The notes: generated from the letters alone by a model not told the origin. A stretch of 60,050 nt of DNA from Bacteroidales bacterium UBA1195 (GCA_002309855.1 DBYD01000053.1:16805-76854), one strand, 5' to 3'; shown: positions 35,176 through 41,715, counted from the first letter of the stretch. Made by a program: numbers and translations.

Positions 35176-36704
35176 TTTATTACATACTTTTGGTTAGGTG
35201 CATTTTTGGAATCAGGCTGTGTTCGCTCAAGAAGACCTCTATCAACAAGGAAGTTGATGAACCTTACAATGTTTTTATTCTGATATGATACATTTATATA
35301 TTCCAATATTTCTCTACTGCTTCTTGGCATAATGCAATATGCCAATATTGCTTTATGCCTTTCTGATAAGTGAATCTCACTATCAGAAGGATTGGTTTCT
35401 AAATTACTATCAGAGTAGGTATCAGAGTAGGTATCAGAGTAAGTATCAGAGTAGGTATCAGAGTAGGTATCAGGGTTACTGTCAGAGCTACTATCAGAGT
35501 AAGTGTTTAAGTAAGTGTTTAAGTTAGTGTCTACGTTAGGTCTCTTGAAGGTAATCCAAACAAACAGTCCGTCGGTGCCGTACTTGGGTTCGGGCACACC
35601 TGCCGCTTTGCAGGCTTCCACCATTCGGCTCACTCCAGTGCCCCAGCTTTCCAAATACGCCGTCATATACAGGGCGTTTGCGATGATGGGGTTTCGTGGA
35701 TAAGAACGATGCGGAAGTTTTATGGTTTCAACCGTAAGTTCGTTGGGCAGGTGTCCCGCGTTCTCTATCTCCACACGGTCGTCGAACACTGCGATTCCGA
35801 CACTTCCGCTGGGCGAATCTAATTGACGGTGACACAAAGCATTGGTCAGTGCTTCACGCAATGCCTCAAAGGGTATCTCCAACTGTTCTTCACGGCGAAG
35901 CCCCCTTACGACACCGCTTTGGTTCAGATGCTTGAACAGAAACGCCAAACCTGCATCGAGCAGTTCGAAGAAATTGCCGTTGACGCGCATGTTGTCAATA
36001 AAATCACGCTTTTCTGTGCCACGAAAACGCGCCATCCGGAGCAGAAACTGGGGATAATCCTGCGGGCGTTTGGTGAAGAGTGCCGCAGCGGCATTCTTTA
36101 TTTTCCCGTTCTCCACCATCGCAAACTTGTCGAGAAGGGTCATCGTGTCCTCCGAGGCGGAAGATGCCGGCATACGTCCCTTGTTGATGCCATACAACAC
36201 CGTATTCCGTATCTGTCTTTCATCCAAATCTTCCAGATAAAGGAAATCCGGCGTTTGGCTTTCCCATGCAAAACGGGCCGGATTGCTGCGCCGCAAGCGT
36301 TCCTCAAACATAGCGCGAGGCATCTGCACAGTGGTACTCTCTACCTTGTAATAGGCACGGCCGTCGTAGGTATAGGGCGCATCGCCGAATTTGGCCGCTT
36401 CCACATGAAGACCGATTACAAAGTTGCCAGGCCGTTCCGGAACCTCAACTATCTCCAGTGGTAACTTTATGGCAGGTTCTATCTTTGTGATTTCGTGAGC
36501 AATCTCGCGTTGAGTGCTGTCACTAACATTCTGCCCCAAAATCTCCAACTTGGGCGTGATGCCGAAAAACAGCCAGCCACCATCGGCATTCAGGAAAGCG
36601 CATAGCGTCTGCATGCCTTTTACCAGCTCGCCAGTGCTCTTCTTCAACTCCAGCATACGGCTCTCATCGTTTGCGATTATTTTCTTTATATCATCTATTG
36701 TCAT
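35166..36704 (-). CDS. Schlafen AlbA_2-domain, GHKL ATP-binding and winged-helix protein
   Basis: 512 aa from the ATG at 36704. Order: AlbA_2 domain (ESRMLELKKSTGELVKGMQT…LNADGGWLFFGI), middle domain, then the ATP-binding C-terminal region (ALREALTNALCHRQLD; GSVGIAVFDDRVEIENAG; YLESWGTGVSRMVEAC) often called HATPase_c_4. A low-complexity linker with SDTY repeats (about residues 410-435) and a winged helix (RHKAILAYCIMPRSSREIL) end the protein. Such proteins are usually annotated as putative transcriptional regulators or helicase-like ATP-binding proteins. The GTG start at 36716 lies in R1 and is not preferred. Confidence 0.82.
   Translation of the reverse strand: MTIDDIKKIIANDESRMLELKKSTGELVKGMQTLCAFLNADGGWLFFGITPKLEILGQNVSDSTQREIAHEITKIEPAIKLPLEIVEVPERPGNFVIGLHVEAAKFGDAPYTYDGRAYYKVESTTVQMPRAMFEERLRRSNPARFAWESQTPDFLYLEDLDERQIRNTVLYGINKGRMPASSASEDTMTLLDKFAMVENGKIKNAAAALFTKRPQDYPQFLLRMARFRGTEKRDFIDNMRVNGNFFELLDAGLAFLFKHLNQSGVVRGLRREEQLEIPFEALREALTNALCHRQLDSPSGSVGIAVFDDRVEIENAGHLPNELTVETIKLPHRSYPRNPIIANALYMTAYLESWGTGVSRMVEACKAAGVPEPKYGTDGLFVWITFKRPNVDTNLNTYLNTYSDSSSDSNPDTYSDTYSDTYSDTYSDTYSDSNLETNPSDSEIHLSERHKAILAYCIMPRSSREILEYINVSYQNKNIVRFINFLVDRGLLERTQPDSKNAPNQKYVIKRK
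35408..35500 (+). repeat. 12-bp tandem repeat inside the AlbA_2 gene
   Basis: Five near-perfect copies of TATCAGAGTAGG from 35408 to 35467, then degenerate copies to about 35500. On the coding strand each unit adds SDTY. The unit is a multiple of three, so gain or loss of copies changes linker length without a frameshift. Confidence 0.85.
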
Positions 36705-36711
36705 AAATGAA

Positions 36712-36774
36712 TCCACCTTAAAAAGTTAATACACCACAATAACGCTGGATTGCGCGGAAAATTGTGCAAGCGTG
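36712..36774 (-). promoter_or_regulatory. R1 leader element, copy B
   Basis: Minus strand: GCACAATTTTCC, inner stem CGC-GCAATCCA-GCG, TTATTGTGGTGTATTAAC, TTTTTAAGGTGGA, ending 7 nt before the ATG of the AlbA_2 gene. It is followed on its outer side by GTTGAAAA and a REP-like array. Confidence 0.8.
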
Positions 36775-36797
36775 AAAAAAGTTGAAAACATAGTAAC

Positions 36798-36918
36798 GGT
36801 GCCTTCGACAAGCTCAGGCACCGATTCGACAAGCTCAGGCACCGATTCGACAGGCTCAGGCACCGATTCGACAGGCTCAGGCACCGGAGCATCGGTGGTT
36901 GAGCTTGTCGAAACCACC
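36798..36918 (+). repeat. REP-like array, locus 2 (expanded)
   Basis: One GGTGCCTTCGACAAGCTCAG hairpin is followed by three 21-bp units GATTCGACARGCTCAGGCAC(C), then the GGTGGTT…AACCACC hairpin. The right terminal inverted repeat seen at loci 1 and 4 is missing. The unit number differs from the other loci, so slippage or unequal exchange has acted. Confidence 0.85.
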
Positions 36919-36925
36919 GAGGACG

Positions 36926-36963
36926 AATCAATAGGAAATCCATTGCAGGGCATTTTATTTTTT
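36926..36963 (+). repeat. R3 dispersed repeat, copy 2
   Basis: Same orientation as copy 1 at 28848 with two base changes, but here it follows the REP-like array rather than preceding it. It ends 6 nt before the right 58-bp repeat. Confidence 0.75.
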
Positions 36964-36969
36964 AACTAT

Positions 36970-37040
36970 ACCGCCCCATCCGCGTGCTGCGGTGGGAGCG
37001 CCCGTTGGAACTCCAGACGTGTGAAGAAAAGAAAGAATAG
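36970..37040 (+). repeat. 58-bp direct repeat (GNAT 3' end), right copy plus native stop
   Basis: 36970-37027 repeats 32999-33056 with two substitutions. It continues AAAGAAAGAATAG, which in the GNAT frame gives CEEKKE-stop and is probably the original end of that gene. Confidence 0.85.
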
Positions 37041-37050
37041 GGTTGCAGCT

Positions 37051-37170
37051 TTTAGTATTTCCAAATACTAAATTTGACATAAATTTAGTATATCCAGATA
37101 CTAATTTTACAATAAAAAAAGTATTTGCAGATATTTTTTTTTAGATTAAAACAATATTTCAAAACACTAA
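37051..37170. promoter_or_regulatory. Four phased palindromes upstream of AAA_14/DUF4143 ATPase gene
   Basis: Palindromes TTAGTAT-TTCCAA-ATACTAA (centre 37061.5), TTAGTAT-ATCCAG-ATACTAA (37094.5), AGTAT-TTGCAG-ATATT (37127.5) and CAATAT-TTCAAA-ACACTAA (37160.5) have centres exactly 33 bp apart. Conservation falls toward the gene. The spacers resemble TTTGACATAAA. The last ends 30 bp before the ATG at 37201. This looks like a multi-site operator rather than coding DNA; the binding protein is unknown. Confidence 0.7.
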
Positions 37171-37200
37171 TCGTTATCTGGATGTAAAATTGACACAAAT

Positions 37201-38409
37201 ATGCTAAACACAGAGGATATCGCACTTATTGAGCGCACAAGCAAACGTCGGATAGCCACTGTTCCGAAGGCTTTTCACCGCTATCTTTTTGATGAGATAG
37301 ATTGGAATAACCGTCTGATTGGAATCAAAGGCCCTAAGGGAGGTGGCAAAACGACATTGGTTCTTCAGCACATCAAACAGGAGATTGCTGACAAGGATGC
37401 CGTGCTGTACATTTCGCTTGACGACCTTTGGTTCACCACGCATGACGTCAAGGAGCTTGTCGAGTACCATTATACGCACGGCGGAAAATATCTTTTTGTG
37501 GACGAAGTGCATTATTTTCCGCTCTGGCAACGTCTGATAAAGAACATATACGATGAATATCCTGATTTGAACATCGTGTTCACGGGTTCATCAATGCTAC
37601 AGATTGATAATGCTCAGGCGGATCTTTCGCGCCGTATGCAGCTTTATACCCTGCATGGCATGTCGTTCAGGGAATATTTGGAGTTTGAGGGGTTATGCCA
37701 TTTCCAACCTGTTGGATTGGATGATTTGCTTAAGCGTCATGTGGATATTGCCATGGAAGTGACATCTGGCGTAAAGATTCTTCCTGCTTTTGAAAAATAT
37801 TGTGTCACAGGATACTATCCATTTTATAAAGAAACGCGCAAAACCCATGACCAACGACTGATGCAGGTAATCAACCTGATTTTGGACAGTGATTATCCCA
37901 CAGTGGACGGTGTTACCCTTTCAACCATACGCAAAACACGCAAAATGCTGATGGTCTTGGCCGAGGCTGTACCGCAAACACTCAATATGAGCCAGCTGTT
38001 CCGCGAATTGGAAACTGACCGCAATCAGGGACTGAAAATGCTTTTGGCTTTGCAGCGTAGCGGGCTGGTAAATCTTCTGAATGATGACACCAAAAGCCTT
38101 AAGCACCTGTCACGTCCTGAAAAAATTTACCTGAACAACACCAATCTGATGTATGCTCTTACTGCACAGGTTAATAAAGGAACGCTACGTGAGACCTTTT
38201 TCATGAACCAGATGGATAGCACACACGAGGTGTGTTACCCCAAACAGGGCGATTTTTTGATTGATCATCAGTATCTTTTTGAGGTTGGCGGTAAAAATAA
38301 ATCTTTTGAACAGATTAAAGATCTGCCCGACAGTTTCCTTGCAGTAGATGACATTGAAATCGGCAGCCGTAACAGAATACCGCTTTGGGTGTTCGGACTG
38401 ATGTACTGA
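37201..38409 (+). CDS. AAA_14/DUF4143-type ATPase, copy 1
   Basis: 402 aa. Walker A is GPKGGGKTT (residues 44-52), Walker B KYLFVDEVHYF, sensor-1-like NIVFTGSS. The C-terminal DUF4143 part has a winged-helix region (LSTIRKTRKMLMVLAEAVPQ) and the endonuclease-like strand pattern HEVCYPKQGDFLID…FEVGGKNKSFEQI. Predicted cytoplasmic nucleotide-binding protein; these ATPases are common in Bacteroidota accessory regions and their job is largely unknown. It is preceded by the phased palindromes and converges with the LytTR gene (5-nt gap). Confidence 0.85.
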   Translation: MLNTEDIALIERTSKRRIATVPKAFHRYLFDEIDWNNRLIGIKGPKGGGKTTLVLQHIKQEIADKDAVLYISLDDLWFTTHDVKELVEYHYTHGGKYLFVDEVHYFPLWQRLIKNIYDEYPDLNIVFTGSSMLQIDNAQADLSRRMQLYTLHGMSFREYLEFEGLCHFQPVGLDDLLKRHVDIAMEVTSGVKILPAFEKYCVTGYYPFYKETRKTHDQRLMQVINLILDSDYPTVDGVTLSTIRKTRKMLMVLAEAVPQTLNMSQLFRELETDRNQGLKMLLALQRSGLVNLLNDDTKSLKHLSRPEKIYLNNTNLMYALTAQVNKGTLRETFFMNQMDSTHEVCYPKQGDFLIDHQYLFEVGGKNKSFEQIKDLPDSFLAVDDIEIGSRNRIPLWVFGLMY

Positions 38410-38414
38410 AATTA

Positions 38415-39224
38415 TTACAACAACGCGGCCAGGGAGTCGTAATAGTTCTTGCTGACAGGCACGCGGTGGGCGTTGGGCACATCCAGCACGGCGTAGGTGA
38501 ATTCCTTGTCCTTCTGCAGGGCCTGCACCCGTGCGCTGTTCACGAAATAGGAGCGGTGGCAGCGGACGAGGCCGCCTTTCAGGCAGGTCTCCTCCACCCG
38601 TTTCATGGTGTTGCGGAGGCTGTAGAATTTCATCTCCCCGTATTCCAAATAACATATTTTCAAATAGTTCTCGTCACTTTGTACGTAAAGCACCGCATCG
38701 CAGGCCACAACTAACTTGAGGTTGTCGCGCTCGTCGGTGAAGTGGATTTTCTCCTTTGCCGTATCGCGTTCCCTGTCCGAAAGCCTGTGCTCCTTGGACA
38801 ATATTGTGAAATACAGGTTGATGATCAGATATGGAATGAACATCAATACAAAAAGATACACCAGCATCATCCCGAAAAACCAGAAATAGGCCTCTTCCCG
38901 TCCTGAAACCAGCCAGAGGTATAGTGCCGTAAAGCCCGATGAGCAGACGATTTCGCCCATACTGAGCATAAAAACGGATGGGAAAGGGACCCCTTTTGTG
39001 TGGCGGTTAAGAAGCATGAAGAGTGAGCGCGAGACGAGCAGCAGCACCAGCACAATGCAGAACACCATCGTCACATGGAAGGTGTAGCGCGGCCAGGTGA
39101 TGGAAAACCGGTCGAAGCTGGTGGGTGAGAAAAGCAGCAGCATCCCGAAAACAAAAAGCGGCACACCGGCGGTGTGGAAAAGAAAACCTTTTTTTGATGC
39201 GTATTCCTTGGGCAGCATGGTCAT
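38415..39224 (-). CDS. Membrane-bound LytTR-family transcriptional regulator
   Basis: 269 aa. Four hydrophobic segments fill residues about 14-150 (HTAGVPLFVFGMLLLFS; VTMVFCIVLVLLLVS; ALYLWLV; FWFFGMMLVYLFVLMFIPYLI). A LytTR DNA-binding domain follows (LYVQSDENYLKICYLEYG; FYSLRNTMKRVEE; LVRCHRSYFVNSARV). It is a membrane-anchored regulator without receiver domain, so it probably senses something in the membrane. It lies between the two DUF4143 ATPase genes, in the same direction as the second. Confidence 0.88.
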   Translation of the reverse strand: MTMLPKEYASKKGFLFHTAGVPLFVFGMLLLFSPTSFDRFSITWPRYTFHVTMVFCIVLVLLLVSRSLFMLLNRHTKGVPFPSVFMLSMGEIVCSSGFTALYLWLVSGREEAYFWFFGMMLVYLFVLMFIPYLIINLYFTILSKEHRLSDRERDTAKEKIHFTDERDNLKLVVACDAVLYVQSDENYLKICYLEYGEMKFYSLRNTMKRVEETCLKGGLVRCHRSYFVNSARVQALQKDKEFTYAVLDVPNAHRVPVSKNYYDSLAALL

Positions 39225-39261
39225 GTCAATTTGGTTTTATTATTTTTTGGCGGATGTGGTG

Positions 39262-40401
39262 TCAGAATATCTCCCCATCCCAAAGCATCCTGAAGAAATC
39301 GGTCACATAAATGAGCTCAATGTCACCGGAAGGTCTTGTAATGGGGTCAAGGGAGACAAGGATAAGCCGGCAGTCGGGATGTTCCTCCTTGAATGCCTTG
39401 AGCCCCTCCTTGTGCCTTGTTTTAACCTCCTCACTTGATTTGATTTCGATGGCAACCCGGGCATCGCCTATGACGGCATCCACCTCCTGATGGTTGTAGG
39501 TGTGCCAGTAGGAAATCTTCTCGCGTCGCCGGCAATATCCACGATATGCGATAATCTCCTGCATGACAAGATGTTCGAAGGCGTGGCCGTAATCATCGGA
39601 ACCCCGTCTCAGGTGGTGTCGCCCCATCAGATAGTTGGCCAGACCCACATCGAAATAGTAGAATTTCGGAGCCTGCACCACCTTCCGCTTGATCACCTTT
39701 GTATATGCCGGTATTTCGTAGCCCATAAGTGTCTCTTTCAGAATCTGGTAATATGCCTTGACTGTTTTTGCGGCAACGCCGCAGTCGCTTGCGATGTTTG
39801 AATAGTTGATCATTTCGCCGTCGGAAATGGCGGCGGCCTCCATGAATTGCTCAAAGGCTTCCACATTCTGCACGGCGGCTTCGTCCCGAATCTCTTCCCG
39901 GAGATAGACCTCCACGTATGCCTCCAGACGGTCGGTGGCATCATCGGCAAGATAGTGGCGGGGAATCATCCCGTTTTGTACAGCCTTGTCTATCTGGTAG
40001 TCGGGCACCTCTTTCCAAACCAACGGGAAAAGCGTTCTTGGAATGGCCCTGCCGCCAAGGGTGTTCGCCCCGGAACGTTTCAGTTTGCGCGCACTCGAAC
40101 CGCTGAGGACAAACCAAAGCCCTTTGTTCGACATCAGCCAATGGACGCTGTCGAGCAGTTCGGGCACTTTCTGAATTTCGTCAACAATGACCAGCGTTCC
40201 GGCAGGCTTGGCCATGAGTGCCTGGCGGAAGGAATCGGGGTTGCGCCTGAAAGATTTCCTGACGTTGTCAATTAGCAGGTCATAATAGACAGCATCGGGA
40301 AAACGCTCCTGAAGAAGCGTTGACTTTCCCACCTGACGGGCACCGAACAAGAACATCCCTTCGTCAAGCTGGTTTTCAATATCAAAGACTCTTTTGTACA
40401 T
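39262..40401 (-). CDS. AAA_14/DUF4143-type ATPase, copy 2
   Basis: 379 aa from MYKRVFDIENQ (40401), or 392 aa from 40440. Walker A is GARQVGKST and Walker B TLVIVDEIQKVPELL; the DUF4143 C-terminus has EVDAVIGDARVAIEIKSSEE, a PD-(D/E)xK-like strand. This is the classical family form and is clearly different from copy 1. It lies 38 nt downstream of the LytTR gene in operon direction opposite to copy 1. A -7 box is at 40470-40463. Confidence 0.88.
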   Translation of the reverse strand: MYKRVFDIENQLDEGMFLFGARQVGKSTLLQERFPDAVYYDLLIDNVRKSFRRNPDSFRQALMAKPAGTLVIVDEIQKVPELLDSVHWLMSNKGLWFVLSGSSARKLKRSGANTLGGRAIPRTLFPLVWKEVPDYQIDKAVQNGMIPRHYLADDATDRLEAYVEVYLREEIRDEAAVQNVEAFEQFMEAAAISDGEMINYSNIASDCGVAAKTVKAYYQILKETLMGYEIPAYTKVIKRKVVQAPKFYYFDVGLANYLMGRHHLRRGSDDYGHAFEHLVMQEIIAYRGYCRRREKISYWHTYNHQEVDAVIGDARVAIEIKSSEEVKTRHKEGLKAFKEEHPDCRLILVSLDPITRPSGDIELIYVTDFFRMLWDGEIF

Positions 40402-40462
40402 AAAATTTATTAATTTCGGGAGCGCAGGTCCGATTTTCATAGGAAATTCGGACCAGCGGGTG

Positions 40463-40470
40463 CAAAATTA
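40463..40470 (-). promoter_or_regulatory. Bacteroidetes -7 promoter box (TAATTTTG)
   Basis: Reads TAATTTTGC on the minus strand, 62 nt before the ATG at 40401 and 23 nt before the alternative start at 40440. Confidence 0.5.
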
Positions 40471-40554
40471 CTAAAAATCGCGATACGATTTGATGATTGC
40501 GATATGTTTTTTCGCAAACATCAATTTTTTTTCCGCGAGAATGGCCTATATCTC

Positions 40555-40980
40555 CTACTGCTTCGCCTGTTCAAGAAGCTTTTTGATCTCACAGGCGTCC
40601 TCTGCTGAAAATTCGTAAATTCTCCCTTCAATACCTATGAGGTAACCGTTTGTTGTGAATACCAGATTGTATTCATTGTTGTTGCTGTCATATAATTTAA
40701 CTTTAACCAAAAAAGTTGAAGGCGCAATAGATATCGGCACCTGCCTTACACGACAGTGGCACAAATAATCAACGAATGGCTGGAAATCATACGGTTCCGG
40801 GTCAGTCCATCCTATAATGTAGTTGGCGGAGTCTATACGGAATATTATTTCGGCTCTGACAATTGGCGTTTTGCAGAAAGCTTCATCGGACAAAGTCATT
40901 TTCTTCCAGCTTATGCAGCTGGTAATGGTCATTGCGGCGAGTGCGACCATCACCGCACATATCAAAATGGTTTTCTTCAT
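40555..40980 (-). CDS. Small lipoprotein of unknown function, 141 aa
   Basis: Signal peptide with lipobox ITSC (MKKTILICAVMVALAAMTITSC). The mature part has a single compact domain (VRAEIIFRIDSANYIIGWTD; VKVKLYDSNNNEYNLVFTTN; EGRIYEFSAEDACEIKKLL), possibly beta-rich. No family recognised. It starts 16 nt after R1 copy C, which is its only visible leader. Confidence 0.65.
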   Translation of the reverse strand: MKKTILICAVMVALAAMTITSCISWKKMTLSDEAFCKTPIVRAEIIFRIDSANYIIGWTDPEPYDFQPFVDYLCHCRVRQVPISIAPSTFLVKVKLYDSNNNEYNLVFTTNGYLIGIEGRIYEFSAEDACEIKKLLEQAKQ

Positions 40981-40996
40981 GTTACTGATGTTTTAA

Positions 40997-41059
40997 TCCA
41001 CTTTAAAAAGTTAATACACCACAATAACGCTGCATTGCGCGGAAAATTGTGCGAGCCTG
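40997..41059 (-). promoter_or_regulatory. R1 leader element, copy C
   Basis: Minus strand: CGCACAATTTTCC, inner stem CGC-GCAATGCA-GCG, TTATTGTGGTGTATTAAC, TTTTTAAAGTGGA, ending 16 nt before the lipoprotein ATG. A GTTGAAAAAATTGTAACG stretch and REP-like locus 3 follow on the outer side. Confidence 0.8.
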
Positions 41060-41092
41060 TCTTAAACTGAAAGAAGTTGAAAAAATTGTAAC

Positions 41093-41163
41093 GGTGCCTT
41101 CGACAGGCTCAGGCACCGGAGGCATCGGTGGTTGAGCTTGTCGAAACCACCGATGTCAAAGGC
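41093..41163 (+). repeat. REP-like palindromic unit, locus 3
   Basis: GGTGCCT…AGGCACC and GGTGGTT…AACCACC hairpins as at locus 1, with a degenerate right end (TCAAAGGCC). It contains the stop codon and last 15 or so codons of the GIY-YIG gene. Confidence 0.85.
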
Positions 41164-41453
41164 CTTCCATATTGAGCATAATTTCTTGAAAGTTCCAGCA
41201 ATTTCTCATTTTCTCTATTGATCAGAGCTTCCTTTTTCTTCCTGCTCCAACCCTGCACCTGCTTCTCCCTATAAAACGCTTCATCAATTCTGTCAAACTC
41301 TTCATAATAAAGCAATTCCACGGGAGGATGTTTTTTCGTGTGATTTGCTCCTTCGCCAGCAAAATGCTGTTGCAGTCGCAATTCCAAATTGTTAGTGCTT
41401 CCTGTATAGTAACTGCCATCATCGCAGAGTAATATGTACATGTATCCTTTCAT
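41109..41453 (-). CDS. Small GIY-YIG nuclease (UPF0213-like) flanked by REP-like units
   Basis: 114 aa. The GIY-YIG core is complete: MYILLCDDGSYYTGSTNNLE (GIY = MYI, YIG = YTG), the arginine in LELRLQQH, and the glutamate-containing helix REKQVQGWSRKKKEALI. These are the positions used for catalysis in GIY-YIG nucleases. The last residues (SVVSTSSTTDASGA) are encoded by REP-like locus 3, and locus 4 ends 21 nt before the ATG. The gene is therefore enclosed by the repeats as REP-gene-REP. It would be a small endonuclease; substrate unknown. Confidence 0.87.
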   Translation of the reverse strand: MKGYMYILLCDDGSYYTGSTNNLELRLQQHFAGEGANHTKKHPPVELLYYEEFDRIDEAFYREKQVQGWSRKKKEALINRENEKLLELSRNYAQYGRPLTSVVSTSSTTDASGA

Positions 41454-41581
41454 GGCAATTTAGGTTTTGTTGCGGTGCCTTCGACAGGCTCAGGCACCGG
41501 AGCATCGGTGGTTGAGCTTGTCGAAACCACCGACATCGAAGGCACCGATTTGCGGTCGTTATAGAAGCGAATGGAAGTTTT
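41450..41581 (-). pseudogene. Truncated N-terminus of a Bro-N-like gene
   Basis: The ATG at 41581, 8 nt after R1 copy D, starts MKTSIRFYNDRKSV. This resembles the first residues of Bro-N type proteins (compare VAIQLFEDKKVRVVWD at 57.1 kb). After codon 13 the frame enters REP-like locus 4 and continues as repeat-encoded residues (PSMSVVSTSSTTDAPVPEPV) to a stop at 41450. It looks like a gene remnant left after the REP-GIY-YIG unit replaced the rest. The match is short, so this is tentative. Confidence 0.4.
41474..41546 (+). repeat. REP-like palindromic unit, locus 4
   Basis: 73 bp bounded by GGTGCCTTCGA and TCGAAGGCACC. It lies just upstream of the GIY-YIG start and cuts off a short reading frame that begins at 41581. 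Confidence 0.85.
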
Positions 41582-41589
41582 CATTTTTT

Positions 41590-41646
41590 TCCACTTTAAA
41601 AAGTTTGCACTCATAACGCAGTCTTGCGCGGAAAATTGTGCGACCA
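41590..41646 (-). promoter_or_regulatory. R1 leader element, copy D
   Basis: Minus strand: CGCACAATTTTCC, inner stem CGC-GCAAGACT-GCG, TTATGAGTGCAAAC, TTTTTAAAGTGGA. The outer arm ATTGTG is changed to ATGAGTG, so only the inner stem is kept. Confidence 0.75.
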
Positions 41647-41715
41647 TGAAATAAGTTGAAAAAAAAGCACATGAAAAATCAATAGAAAATCTGCAAATCA
41701 TATTGAATTTTTTTT

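Noticed and set aside
35339..35527. Rightward frame with YQSRYQS repeats
   Set aside because: Antisense translation of the 12-bp tandem repeat in the AlbA_2 gene.
36798..36918. Possible CRISPR array (21-bp repeats)
   Set aside because: Units are head-to-tail with no unique spacers, and related single units occur at three other loci.
36726..36953. Leftward reading frame with PEPVES/PELVES repeats
   Set aside because: The repeated peptide is only the translation of the REP-like array at 36798-36918; no start context or homologous protein is expected.
33057..36969. Prophage or integrative element with its own integrase
   Set aside because: No integrase, transposase, relaxase or phage structural gene is present in the block; only the flanking repeat suggests integration.
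37051..37170. Possible CRISPR array (33-bp periodic repeats)
   Set aside because: There are only four units, the repeats are degenerate palindromes, and the 'spacers' are short AT-rich and similar to each other. No cas genes are nearby.
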